Shown one piece after another: positions 1-7,968 of a DNA stretch of 64,000 nt. Both the position numbers and the translations under genes were made by a program. Positions within the stretch are counted from its first letter, which is position 1; each line of letters starts with the position of its first letter. Source of the stretch: Armatimonadota bacterium (lineage in GTDB: Bacteria; Armatimonadota; Fimbriimonadia; Fimbriimonadales; Fimbriimonadaceae); the NCBI GenBank assembly GCA_018268255.1, contig JAFDWX010000002.1, positions 110,862 to 174,861 of the forward strand. Direction: 5' to 3'. The notes below the pieces were generated by a model. That model did not search any database, was not told the origin of the DNA, and saw only the letters and a list, made by a program, of their open reading frames with translations.

Positions 1-1200
1 GTGTTCGGCCAGTCGCTTGGTCAGGTTTCTTGCCAGCCGGGACGCCATCTCTTGCTGGGTCTGTCCAATATCTCCGCAGAGGCCTTCGCACTCGTCATTG
101 TCGTGGTGTTGAGAAGCAAGGAGTTGTCGCCAGGCTTCCTCCAATTCCCAACTCGGATAGACATCCCACCGCGGATAGGGGCGACCCATGAGAGAAGCGG
201 TGACGCTCAGGTTCTCGGCGGCCAGCAGCTCTTGCTCAGTTTCGAGGGCTCTTTTGCGGAGTTGGTCGCCGTTCTTACCCAGCGTCATTCCGTGCCAAAC
301 GTCCTTGAGACTGTAGCTTCGACTCGGGATATTGGCGTCCTCTCGAACCATGGCGAGGAAATCGGAAGGCAGGACCGGGATGACCTCGAACCGAGGATCA
401 TCCATGAGCTTCTTAATTTGGGGGATGAGGAGTTCGGATCGGCACATCCAATCAGGGCTGGGCATGAGCTCCACCCATTGCTGAATGAGCGGCGGGCGGC
501 CCGAGGCCTCGCCCTCCCCAGCGTCGCCTTCGGCTCGCTGGGGCTGCGCCCCGCCCGCCGAATCGACTCCACTTTCCATCACCGCCTGGGGACCCAGCTC
601 TGCAAGTTGATTCAGCAGAATCTCAAAATCCTCGGGCCATTGATGGAGGTTGAGCTTATTCCGAGTCGAGGCCAGAATCTTCGTTCCGTCGGGAGCCGTC
701 CACCAAACCGCAGGTGTGGTTTCAAACGGAATGTGCGGAGTGTGCCAAGTCCACTGGAAAAAGAGCGATGCAGCTTGATATCCGGCAAGATTGAGCAGCT
801 GCGGGAGTTGCGGGAAGAAATAGAATTCCTCTTCCCAGAACATGGTGGGTGCGGAACCGAGTTGCTTTTGGCAGGCCCTTACGCCGTAGATGAGCTGTCG
901 GCAATTGCTTTCCGAACCTTGAAAAAGACCGTAGGGCTGTCCGTACGAACCCCCGGCGACTTCGATCTGGCCATTTGCGATGGATGTTCGAAGCTCAGAA
1001 AGCGCCTCGGGGCATTCGACAGCCATTTTCTCGTACCCGACGGCATCGAAGTTCACGCCGCCTTTGGCTCCGGTGGCCTGGCACATCGCGATCATGTCGC
1101 GCGTCGATCCTGGGAGGACGTCGTAGCCCCAAAGCCACTCCATATCGACCCAGTGCATGTGGTTTGCAAACGTGAAATACAGCTTCTGCCGATCCGCCAT
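1..1200 (-). CDS. Glycoside hydrolase family 38 alpha-mannosidase, partial
   Basis: The frame is open for 400 codons from an ATG at 1198-1200 to the left edge, so the 3' end is outside the window. The N-terminus reads FTFANHMHWVDMEW, a GH38-like opening with a metal-site His, and is followed by FWEEEFYFFPQLPQLL. Near the truncated end, SWELEEAWRQLLASQHHD matches the start of the GH38 middle domain. The family cleaves alpha-mannosides using zinc. Around residues 215-237 a Gly/Ala/Glu-rich segment is encoded by a hairpin repeat (493-557) also found between genes elsewhere here, so it is probably an inserted surface loop. No signal peptide is visible. Family assignment is fairly firm; substrate is unknown. 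Confidence 0.82.
   Translation of the reverse strand, partial: MADRQKLYFTFANHMHWVDMEWLWGYDVLPGSTRDMIAMCQATGAKGGVNFDAVGYEKMAVECPEALSELRTSIANGQIEVAGGSYGQPYGLFQGSESNCRQLIYGVRACQKQLGSAPTMFWEEEFYFFPQLPQLLNLAGYQAASLFFQWTWHTPHIPFETTPAVWWTAPDGTKILASTRNKLNLHQWPEDFEILLNQLAELGPQAVMESGVDSAGGAQPQRAEGDAGEGEASGRPPLIQQWVELMPSPDWMCRSELLIPQIKKLMDDPRFEVIPVLPSDFLAMVREDANIPSRSYSLKDVWHGMTLGKNGDQLRKRALETEQELLAAENLSVTASLMGRPYPRWDVYPSWELEEAWRQLLASQHHDNDECEGLCGDIGQTQQEMASRLARNLTKRLAEH
493..557. repeat. Nested-hairpin repeat, copy 1 (inside a gene)
   Basis: The outer arms CGGGCGG (493-499) and CCGCCCG (551-557) pair perfectly. The inner arms CCCCAGCG (516-523) and CGCTGGGG (536-543) also pair perfectly. The left spacer contains CCCGAGGCCTCGCCCT, which resembles the spacer in the other copies. 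It lies in frame within the GH38 gene. Confidence 0.75.
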
Positions 1201-1313
1201 GCCTTAAGCATAGCCAATCGAAAACGTTTTCAGAGTGCCGCAGCGAAAATGGAAGAAGGAGGTCCCAAGTTGACGAACCAGGCAAAGGCAAGCCTCGGGG
1301 AGATGCGAGGCAG

Positions 1314-1340
1314 AGCCACCAGAAGTTCTTACTGGTGGCT
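1314..1340 (-). terminator. Stem-loop downstream of the secretion ATPase
   Basis: AGCCACCAG (1314-1322) pairs with CTGGTGGCT (1332-1340) around a 9-nt loop. It sits just past the end of the minus-strand ATPase gene and before the GH38 gene. There is no clear T-run, so termination efficiency is uncertain. Confidence 0.5.
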
Positions 1341-1347
1341 TTCTCCT

Positions 1348-2619
1348 TTATTCCAGCGCTTGCGAGTAAACCGCGCGGATGACTTCATTGGGCGTGGTCC
1401 AGCCCGACGTGACTTTGTGCCTTCCGTCCTCGATCATCGGGCGATACCCTTGTGCCTTTGCCGCCGCGAGAATGTCATCGTAGCCATCGTAGGATGCAAC
1501 GGCTTGGCGAAACTCGGGCGTGCCGATCAGGATCTCAAAGAGCCCGATTCGGCCCTTGAGCCCAGTACCTCGGCACTCCGAGCAGCCTTTGCCTTTGGCA
1601 AACTGCGCTGAGGCAACCTGCTCGGGGGTGATTTGAAGCATCTCGATTTCATCCGCGGTGGGTTGGTAACGCTCGCGGCATTTGACGCAGTTGAGTCGGA
1701 CCAAGCGCTGGGCGAGAATAGCCACAGTGACGCCAGAGATGAGATAGGGTTCGGCGCCCATATCGACCATACGGCCGATCGTTTCGATTGCGTTGTTGGT
1801 GTGGATGGTGGAGAGCACCAAGTGGCCGGTGAGACCCGCCTGGATGCCGATACTGAGCGATTCGGGGTCGCGCATTTCACCGACCATCATAATGTCGGGG
1901 TCTTGACGGAGGAAGCTGCGCATGGTTCGGGCAAAGGTGAGCTTTTCGGTTACCTGGACCTGCGCGACGTGATGGTCGAATTCGTACTCGATCGGGTCTT
2001 CGACTGTGACGATATTCTGGGTCTTGGAATCCAGCTGGTTGAGGCTGGCGTAGAGCGTGGACGACTTTCCCGATCCGGTGGGTCCGGTGACCAAGATCAG
2101 ACCATACGGCATGGAGATGGCGCGCTGCCATTTCTTGAGCGTCTCTTCATTCATTCCCAGCTTAAAGAGATCGACCTTCATCGCTTGGGGATCGAGAATA
2201 CGCATGACGAACTTTTCACCATTGAGACAGGGGACGCACGAAGCACGAGCAGAGAGCCGCCGGTTGTCGTACTCCATATCGATGCGGCCATCTTGGGGTT
2301 CTCGCGTTTCATCGATGCGCATACCCGCACAAAGCTTGAGTCGGGCGATAACGTTGGTGGCTTGTTCGACGGGGAGCATCCCGTTTTCGTGGAGCTGGCC
2401 GTCGATGCGGAAGCGGATCCGCAGTTGTTGATGCTCCGGCTGGAGGTGGATGTCGCTCGATCCCATCTCCAAGGCGTTCATCATGATGTTGTCGACGATT
2501 TGGACCGCGATCGACATGTCGTCGCCGCCCATTTCGCGCGCGGAGCCCTGCTCCCTGAGAATGAGTCGGAAGCGCTTGGCGGCGCCCCAGTTGGATTGCG
2601 ATTGATCTTGCCAGCTCAT
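1348..2619 (-). CDS. GspE/PilB-family secretion or pilus assembly ATPase, short form
   Basis: This 423-residue protein is a type II/IV secretion system ATPase that powers pilin or pseudopilin assembly at the inner membrane. Visible motifs are Walker A GPTGSGKS (about 179-186), the Asp box VTVEDPIEYEF (204-214), Walker B RQDPDIMMVGEMRDPES (238-254) and the His box LSTIHTNNA. A CXXC...CXXC zinc site (C311, C314, C346, C349) is typical of GspE/PilB and absent from PilT. The N-terminal GspE domain is missing: the protein begins about 50 residues before SSDIH, whereas family members usually have 550-600 residues. No other pilus gene is adjacent. It could be a PilB paralogue; the exact system is not determinable. 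Confidence 0.88.
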   Translation of the reverse strand: MSWQDQSQSNWGAAKRFRLILREQGSAREMGGDDMSIAVQIVDNIMMNALEMGSSDIHLQPEHQQLRIRFRIDGQLHENGMLPVEQATNVIARLKLCAGMRIDETREPQDGRIDMEYDNRRLSARASCVPCLNGEKFVMRILDPQAMKVDLFKLGMNEETLKKWQRAISMPYGLILVTGPTGSGKSSTLYASLNQLDSKTQNIVTVEDPIEYEFDHHVAQVQVTEKLTFARTMRSFLRQDPDIMMVGEMRDPESLSIGIQAGLTGHLVLSTIHTNNAIETIGRMVDMGAEPYLISGVTVAILAQRLVRLNCVKCRERYQPTADEIEMLQITPEQVASAQFAKGKGCSECRGTGLKGRIGLFEILIGTPEFRQAVASYDGYDDILAAAKAQGYRPMIEDGRHKVTSGWTTPNEVIRAVYSQALE

Positions 2620-2632
2620 CTGATTATTGATT

Positions 2633-2708
2633 GTTCGGCCCCGGTTCGCCCGATGCCGCGCCCTCGTTCCGACTCATCGTCGGAACTCCGCCCTCACCGG
2701 GGCCGGAC
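2633..2708. repeat. Nested-hairpin repeat, copy 2
   Basis: The outer arms GGCCCCGGT (2637-2645) and ACCGGGGCC (2696-2704) pair perfectly and extend outward with one mismatch. The inner arms GTTCCGAC (2666-2673) and GTCGGAAC (2679-2686) pair perfectly. The left spacer contains GCCCGATGCCGCGCCCTC. It lies directly upstream of the secretion ATPase. Confidence 0.75.
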
Positions 2709-2762
2709 GGGGGTCCTTTGCGCCATGTTACTTTGAACCGCGAGGTATCAACCAGAGAGACC

Positions 2763-3032
2763 ATGTTGAGCCTCCGCCGAGTTCATCCGGATTGTCAAAT
2801 TCCCACCTTGGCCTTTGATCCAAGTGACTTCGCATATTTGGTGGGATCCGATGGAATGCGCCTTTTTGATCCCGATCATCATTGCAGGGTCATGAGCTGG
2901 CTGAAGGTTCCAGACGACTGGACCTTTTTGCTCCGGCGAACCGTGGAAAACAGTCACTGGAACTCGCTTGTGCCAAAACTTCAGGAACTAGGGTGGAAAT
3001 ATGAATGCAACCAAGAGACGGTGCAGTGGTAG
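2763..3032 (+). CDS. Hypothetical protein (89 aa)
   Basis: I do not recognise this small cytosolic-looking protein. The chosen ATG at 2763 follows a purine-rich GAGAGA and begins MLSLRRVHPDC. The open frame extends further upstream to 2631, but that stretch is the hairpin repeat and is unlikely to be translated. The protein is rich in Trp and Asp, with no membrane segment or signal peptide. It ends 3 nt before the next small frame, suggesting a two-gene unit. Confidence 0.55.
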   Translation: MLSLRRVHPDCQIPTLAFDPSDFAYLVGSDGMRLFDPDHHCRVMSWLKVPDDWTFLLRRTVENSHWNSLVPKLQELGWKYECNQETVQW

Positions 3033-3035
3033 GGC

Positions 3036-3377
3036 GTGATCGCCGCCCCGGCACGATTCTGTAACGAGGTGATTCATCTGGCCATGGAACCCTGGAATGA
3101 CCTCTGCTGGGGTTTCGCATCTCGTCGGCTCACAGAAGGGGACCTGTGGAGCACCGCAGCAGATATGAAGAGCGAGTGGTGGCTCAGAACTAAATCTGTA
3201 CGGTTTGAGATCGAGTGCGTGGAGATGTATTGGGAAGGACGCTTTGAAGTCAATGGGTTGTATCTTGACCAGCCCGAACGCTTGATATCGGATGCACCCG
3301 TTATTCCTGGCTACGCCATTGTGACCCAAGCGGACGCATATGGAGAAGGGGACTGGTTTCCGCTTTTTGAGGAGTAA
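3036..3377 (+). CDS. Hypothetical protein (113 aa)
   Basis: Unrecognised small protein beginning with GTG 3 nt after the preceding stop; an internal ATG at 3084 (MEPWNDLCWGF) is an alternative start. The sequence is acidic and Trp-rich, ending GEGDWFPLFEE, with no transmembrane segment. The tight spacing suggests cotranscription with the 89-residue gene. Function unknown. Confidence 0.5.
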   Translation: MIAAPARFCNEVIHLAMEPWNDLCWGFASRRLTEGDLWSTAADMKSEWWLRTKSVRFEIECVEMYWEGRFEVNGLYLDQPERLISDAPVIPGYAIVTQADAYGEGDWFPLFEE

Positions 3378-3747
3378 GGTCTCGTTCGCATACCGGAAAC
3401 CCGACCGAATAGCTCACAGGATCGGTTAATTGAGGCTGGACCCTAACCACCCCGGCCTGTCGGCCACCCCTCCGGAAGAGGGGAATTAATACGCCACGAA
3501 GGATGTAAAACTCGCGGCTCCGCGTAGTTACAGCTTCCTTGCGGATACCAAGAAGTGAACCAGCCGGTACGGCGAGAGCAGTAAACTAAGTCCGTGACCG
3601 CAATCGACGGTTGTGAACGACTATTGGACACTTATCGCCACTGGAACACGCACCCACGGTTTCGGCGAGTTCTTTGGGTGGAAGTGGTGGTGGAAAATCG
3701 GTGAGGCCAACGGTTGTAACGATGAAAATCATTGGTGAGGACGCATA
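3378..3747. other. Gene-free stretch with one C-rich repeat
   Basis: No convincing coding frame occurs in this 370-nt gap. It holds a C-rich REP-like repeat (3438-3486) and otherwise unremarkable sequence up to the GTG start of mrr. Confidence 0.6.
3438..3486 (+). repeat. C-rich REP-like repeat, copy A
   Basis: Core CCACCCCGGCCTGTCGGCC followed by ACCCCTCCGGAAGAGGGGAA, with two short self-complementary parts (GGCCTGTCGGCC and CCCCTCCGGAAGAGGGG). Two more copies lie at 24128-24170 and, inverted, at 24484-24526. Confidence 0.75.
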
Positions 3748-4659
3748 GTGGCCATTCCCGATTACCAGACGGTCATGCTTCCCCTTCTGCGATTCGCAGG
3801 AGATGGGCAGGAGCATTCGCTCCGAGAGACAATCGACGCGCTTGAAGACGTATTCAAGCTGACACCAGACGAGCGGAAGCAACTGCTCCCGAGTGGCCAG
3901 CAGGAGATTTTCAACAATCGCGTGGGATGGGCGAGGACGTATCTCGACAAAGCCGGATTGCTCAAGAAGACGCGGCGGAGCCACTACGCCATTACTGACC
4001 GAGGCCTCCAAGTTCTCAGGGAGAATCCCGTCCGAGTCGATGTGAAATACCTCAAGCGCTTTGAGGAATTTTGTGCTTTTCAGAATCTCAAAGGAACTCG
4101 AGCTGTCGCGAACGACCTAATGGTCGATACAACTTCCGACCAAACGACACCAGAAGAGTCCCTCGAATCCGCTTACGGTCGGTTGCGAGCCGCGCTCGCT
4201 GGCGACGTTTTGCAGCAGGTGAAGATGGCGTCCCCGAGCCTCTTTGAAAAGCTCGTCGTTGAACTGCTGCTGAAGATGGGTTACGGCGGAAGTCGGCAGG
4301 ACGCGGGGCGAGCGATTGGGCGGAGCGGCGATGAAGGAATCGACGGCATCATCAAAGAGGACCGGCTTGGACTCGACATCATTTACATTCAGGCGAAGCG
4401 ATGGGAGGCAAACGTCGGGAGGCCAGAAGTTCAGAAGTTTGCGGGAGCTCTTCAGGGACAGCGCGCGAAGAAGGGAATCATGATAACCACCTCTTCATTT
4501 TCGGGTGACGCGCGCGATTATGTCTCTAAGATTGAGAACAAGATTGTTTTGATCGATGGCACGCAGCTAGCGGACTTAATGATCGACCACAACCTAGGTG
4601 TCAGCCCCATGGCAAGCTACGAAGTCAAAAAGATTGATACAGATTATTTCACGGAATAG
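3748..4659 (+). CDS. mrr: Mrr-type restriction endonuclease (type IV)
   Basis: A 303-residue full-length Mrr homologue; the family cuts modified (methylated) foreign DNA. The N-terminal part (about 1-95) is a winged-helix-like Mrr_N domain starting IPDYQTVMLPLL, with NNRVGWARTYLDKAGLL typical of the family. The C-terminal Mrr_cat PD-(D/E)XK-like fold carries GDEGIDGII (about 194-202) and IYIQAKRW (about 211-218), which supply the acidic residues and the QAK motif. It starts with GTG after TGAGGAC. No methylase or specificity gene is adjacent, as expected for a stand-alone type IV enzyme. The flanking gene-poor DNA fits an accessory island. Confidence 0.93.
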   Translation: MAIPDYQTVMLPLLRFAGDGQEHSLRETIDALEDVFKLTPDERKQLLPSGQQEIFNNRVGWARTYLDKAGLLKKTRRSHYAITDRGLQVLRENPVRVDVKYLKRFEEFCAFQNLKGTRAVANDLMVDTTSDQTTPEESLESAYGRLRAALAGDVLQQVKMASPSLFEKLVVELLLKMGYGGSRQDAGRAIGRSGDEGIDGIIKEDRLGLDIIYIQAKRWEANVGRPEVQKFAGALQGQRAKKGIMITTSSFSGDARDYVSKIENKIVLIDGTQLADLMIDHNLGVSPMASYEVKKIDTDYFTE

Positions 4660-5077
4660 AACAACACTCCTCCGAACTTATAAAGACAACTTTTGCCAAG
4701 AAAAGGAATTAAATCAATCAGTAATTTGAGGGATTGGTGGCTGATCCCTGAGGATTGACCTCTGGGGTCAAGGGATTGCTGGTCAGTGCCAACATTCCGG
4801 ACGTCGAGGCCACGGGATTCCCTGAAAAGCCCACGAGCCCAATCGCCCAAATCACGAGAGGGAAGCCAGAAGCCATGGAATGAGGCGAAAATCCCGAAAC
4901 TCCGGCGAGAGGGACCGCGAATTCCACGCCAAAACCCCGAAAGGCAGCCGCCCAAACCCTGAAAGCTGGGAAAATGGTCCCCAAAAACGTGAACCGGCCC
5001 ATATTTGCAACCGCGACGGCTCAAAATCCGGCAAGCAAAGCCCGAAAATCAGATCATTACGCAACGGAAAACGCGCT
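4660..5077. other. Gene-free stretch upstream of the fibronectin-type gene
   Basis: No supported gene lies here. From about 4880 to 5060 the + strand is rich in C and A with irregularly spaced CCCGAAA-like words. The downstream frame is open back to 4880, but the composition is unlike a protein and homologous-looking sequence begins only at 5078. Confidence 0.5.
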
Positions 5078-5716
5078 ATGGCTGATTTCATCCCAAAATC
5101 CGACGGAAACTTCGCCACTTGGCTGAACAACTTCTTATCCAACTGCCAGGATCATGCGGCGGAACTTGCACTCAGCTCCCAGGAACTGGATGCCCTGGAA
5201 TCGGCGGCCGAAACGTACGCTTCCGATTTGAACGAACACGCGGCGGCCCAGGCGGCGGCGTTGGGTGCAACGGCCACCAAGAATCGCAGCAGGGATGGGG
5301 CCGAGGCCGTGGTCCGGCAACTTACCCGGCAGATTCAAAGCAATCCGAACGTGGGCTCGAAGCTCAAGGGATCTCTGGGGATTACGATCCCCGGGCAGGC
5401 AGATCGCGTGGGCGATCCGGAATCTCCCACACGATTGGTGGCCACCGCTGACTCCAACGGCACTCACCTGCTGCGCTGGCAGCGGGGCCAAAACCCATTC
5501 ACCACGGTGTTCCTGGTGGAAAGCAGGCAACCCAACGATCCACAGTGGGAACGCGTCGGCATCAGCACGGCTACCAAATTCGAACACCACGGACAGCCGA
5601 TCGGTCTTCCGATTTTGTACCGGGTCCGGGCGTTTAGAGCAGGGAAGTTGAGCCCGGTTTCCAACGAGGCAGGCGTGTATCTCGGCGGAAACTCGATTCA
5701 ATTGGCCGCAGCATAG
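5078..5716 (+). CDS. Fibronectin type III-like domain protein
   Basis: A 212-residue protein whose start ATG at 5078 gives MADFIPKSDGNFATWLNNF, an opening I recall from a family in Planctomycetes, Verrucomicrobia and relatives. The N-terminal half is predicted helical (DALESAAETYASDLNEHAAAQ). The second half resembles a fibronectin-like beta-sandwich (THLLRWQRGQNPFTTVFLVE ... ILYRVRAFRAGKLSPVSNEAGV). No signal peptide is seen despite the adhesion-like fold. Role unknown. The frame is open 66 codons further upstream, but that part is low-complexity. Confidence 0.7.
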   Translation: MADFIPKSDGNFATWLNNFLSNCQDHAAELALSSQELDALESAAETYASDLNEHAAAQAAALGATATKNRSRDGAEAVVRQLTRQIQSNPNVGSKLKGSLGITIPGQADRVGDPESPTRLVATADSNGTHLLRWQRGQNPFTTVFLVESRQPNDPQWERVGISTATKFEHHGQPIGLPILYRVRAFRAGKLSPVSNEAGVYLGGNSIQLAAA

Positions 5717-5733
5717 GGGATTCTGGGGTCGCG

Positions 5734-5802
5734 GGTTTGGGCGGAATGCTGGGCGAGGCACAGCCTCGGGGTCCCAGCATGGGGCGTGGCCTTGGGCAAA
5801 CC
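5734..5802. repeat. Nested-hairpin repeat, copy 3 (reverse orientation)
   Basis: Three nested perfect stems: GGTTTG/CAAACC (5734-5739, 5797-5802), ATGCTGGG/CCCAGCAT (5746-5753, 5773-5780) and CGAGGC/GCCTCG (5754-5759, 5763-5768) around a 3-nt loop. On the minus strand the left spacer reads GCCCAAGGCCACGCCCC, as in the other copies. Confidence 0.78.
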
Positions 5803-5943
5803 AGCGACTCTGAAAACGGGAACCGGCCGGGCGTTTGGGCTATTCGGGTCCAAGGTCCTAGCAAATTCCCGGTAATCCTCTCATTCCGTCCGACGATATT
5901 GAACCTGGATACTGCTAACGCAGTGGCGACTAACCAAAAAATG

Positions 5944-5972
5944 TTGTGATTTTCGTTGCTGCGTGTTAGAAT
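5944..5972 (+). promoter_or_regulatory. Promoter for the dockerin-tailed gene, probably leaderless
   Basis: TTGTGA (5944-5949), a 17-nt spacer and TAGAAT (5967-5972) form a good sigma-70-type promoter. The expected transcription start, about 7 nt after the -10 box, falls on or next to the ATG at 5980, leaving no room for a ribosome-binding site. Confidence 0.6.
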
Positions 5973-5979
5973 ATCCGCC

Positions 5980-6882
5980 ATGACCTTGTATAGAACTGGT
6001 TTGGCGCTTGCCTGTGCGATGGCGGCTGGTTCCGCTTTAGCTCTGGACGCAACGCTGACCTTGGACACCCCGAATGTGACCATCGACCTGCTCCACGGCT
6101 CATCTTACGACTATGAAATGTCGGGCACCGTTAGGATGGGGGTCCCCTTTAATGGTTTCGTTTTGTGGATACCCTACGCCTATCGAGAGGGCGCCTACGC
6201 TTATCGAAACGATTACACCATTCATCCCGATCTGCTGCAATGGCTGCAGCTGCAACTGGGGAACCCTGGCACCTATCACGGCAAACTTTTTACTATCCAG
6301 ATGGATCCGATGGACCTGGGGGGAATGTACAACCATGTGTTCTACAGCCTAACAGCTTTACCGAATTGCTATGTGTATATCAATGGCAATAATCAAGATC
6401 GTTCGAACGAGGTTCCTTACACGATCCAACTCATTACTCCAGGTCGAATTAATGCGCATGTTGATCTGCAAGACTATTACGGGGATGTCTCACTGGAATA
6501 CGCTTCGATTACGGTAAGGAATAGTAATAATGACGAATCTTATTACTTTGAGCCCCTCGACGCAAATGGCAACTTTACGCTGGAAACCAACTTGTCTGGA
6601 CCGGCAGAAATCCTGGTTTCCGTTGGCCATTGGCTGAGAGGTACTTCTGGACAAGTCACTTTAGGCGAGCCGACCAATATCAATTTTTCATTGGTTAACG
6701 GCGACATCGATGGCGATAACGCAATAACGATATTCGACTACGTTGCGCTATCGGATTCGTTTGATGCGGGTCTGGAGAGCGAAAATTGGAATCCGTACGC
6801 GGATCTGGATGGCGACGGCGTTGTCTCGATCTTTGACTACGTCATCCTGAGCCAGAATTTCGACCAATACGGGGCCGAATAG
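5980..6882 (+). CDS. Secreted protein with dockerin-like C-terminus
   Basis: A 300-residue exported protein. Residues 1-22 form a signal peptide (MTLYRTGLALACAMAAGSALA). The middle is unrecognised beta-rich sequence. The last about 65 residues hold two Ca-binding EF-hand-like repeats of dockerin type I: NGDIDGDNAITIFDY and ADLDGDGVVSIFDY. The same tail ends the protein at 53506-56109, so it is a shared module of exported proteins in this organism. No cohesin gene is nearby, so cellulosome assembly is not implied; the tail may serve surface attachment or folding. A leaderless mRNA is suggested by promoter spacing. Confidence 0.82.
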   Translation: MTLYRTGLALACAMAAGSALALDATLTLDTPNVTIDLLHGSSYDYEMSGTVRMGVPFNGFVLWIPYAYREGAYAYRNDYTIHPDLLQWLQLQLGNPGTYHGKLFTIQMDPMDLGGMYNHVFYSLTALPNCYVYINGNNQDRSNEVPYTIQLITPGRINAHVDLQDYYGDVSLEYASITVRNSNNDESYYFEPLDANGNFTLETNLSGPAEILVSVGHWLRGTSGQVTLGEPTNINFSLVNGDIDGDNAITIFDYVALSDSFDAGLESENWNPYADLDGDGVVSIFDYVILSQNFDQYGAE

Positions 6883-7012
6883 GTCGCCATTCTCCCAGCC
6901 CGGACTCGAGCAGGGACCGACCTTCTCGAGTCCGGCATCCGGTCCGCCCGCCTACCCGTGACCGGATCATCCGAAAGGTGCAAAGCGCAGCGGATCATCC
7001 ATACTCTCACGA

Positions 7013-7912
7013 GTGGCTGCACGACGACTTCCGCTTCCGAACTTCGCGATGTCGGTGGTCGTGATTCTCTGGTCGTACAACTACATCGCGCTCAAGTTCG
7101 TTTACACGCAAATCAGCCCTCCAGCGGTGGCTCTTGTGCGGTGGATCGTGACGGTGGCATTCTTCTACATTGTCGCGAAGGCGGCCAAGCAGGACCTCAC
7201 ATATCCACCAGGGGAGCGCAGTCGCTATCTTCTGGGTGGGTTTCTCGCCTTCGGCCTTTATATGGTGCTGTTCTTGTGGGGCATGAACCTCACAAGTCCG
7301 ACCGAAGCCGCAATCTTGCTCACTACATCTCCAATCTGGGTTCAAATCTTCATGGCATTGGCCAAGGTCGAGAATCTGCGGCGAGAAACCGTGGCGGGAG
7401 CGGTCATTGCATTTATCGGGAGCGTGCTTGTCATCTCGGGTTCTGGTGCTGCGGATCGAGGCAGTTTGATTGGAAACGTAATGGTGGGGGTCAGCGCAAT
7501 GGTCTGGGCTTGGTCGGTGATGGTCATGCGCACCGCGATTCCTATGCGCCCTCAATTGGCGAACTTCGCCCTAGCGTTGCCCGGAGCAGGCTTGGCTCTC
7601 ATTCCATTCGGACTAACGGCATCGATTCAACAAAACTGGTCGGGGATCTCGCCCATGGTGTGGCTGAACTTTGGCCACGTTATCTTTCTGTCTGGCGGAG
7701 TCGCGATGCCGCTCTACTATCGAGGCATCGAGGAAGTCGGACCCACTCAGGCATCGCTCTATCAGCTGCTGACTCCCAGCGTCGCGGCGTTGATGCAACT
7801 CTTGATCCTCAAGCATCCAGTCACGGCTCTCCAATGGGTCGGAATCGTCGTGGTGTTCATCGGCGTGATGTATGGCAACCTATCCGCCCGCTTCGCTCGA
7901 TCGCCGGATTAG
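7013..7912 (+). CDS. EamA/DMT-superfamily permease
   Basis: A 299-residue inner-membrane protein with about ten hydrophobic helices in two EamA repeats. The first begins near residue 12 (VVILWSYNYIALKFVY) and the second near residue 157 (NVMVGVSAMVWAWSVMVM). The GTG start at 7013 is needed to keep helix 1 intact; ATG 7049 would cut into it. Family members export or import amino acids and other metabolites; the substrate cannot be read from sequence. Helix-end GPTQASLYQLLTPSVAALM is typical of the second repeat. Confidence 0.88.
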   Translation: MAARRLPLPNFAMSVVVILWSYNYIALKFVYTQISPPAVALVRWIVTVAFFYIVAKAAKQDLTYPPGERSRYLLGGFLAFGLYMVLFLWGMNLTSPTEAAILLTTSPIWVQIFMALAKVENLRRETVAGAVIAFIGSVLVISGSGAADRGSLIGNVMVGVSAMVWAWSVMVMRTAIPMRPQLANFALALPGAGLALIPFGLTASIQQNWSGISPMVWLNFGHVIFLSGGVAMPLYYRGIEEVGPTQASLYQLLTPSVAALMQLLILKHPVTALQWVGIVVVFIGVMYGNLSARFARSPD

Positions 7913-7968
7913 GGCACAAAAATAGGGAAGGACCCGTGGGCCCTTCCCGTTAACCACAAGCCGGAGCG

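Noticed and set aside
1..1611. 536-residue open frame on the + strand
   Set aside because: It is the antisense of the GH38 gene and part of the ATPase gene. The minus-strand reading has recognisable motifs throughout.
1633..2736. 367-residue open frame on the + strand
   Set aside because: Antisense of the GspE/PilB-type ATPase. It has no recognisable motifs, and its end is the hairpin repeat.
3438..3486. CRISPR repeat
   Set aside because: Only three scattered copies occur, with no regular spacing or spacers, and no cas genes are present.
4718..5142. Overlapping minus-strand frames upstream of the fibronectin-type gene
   Set aside because: Several frames of similar length overlap one another and follow base composition, not protein-like constraint.
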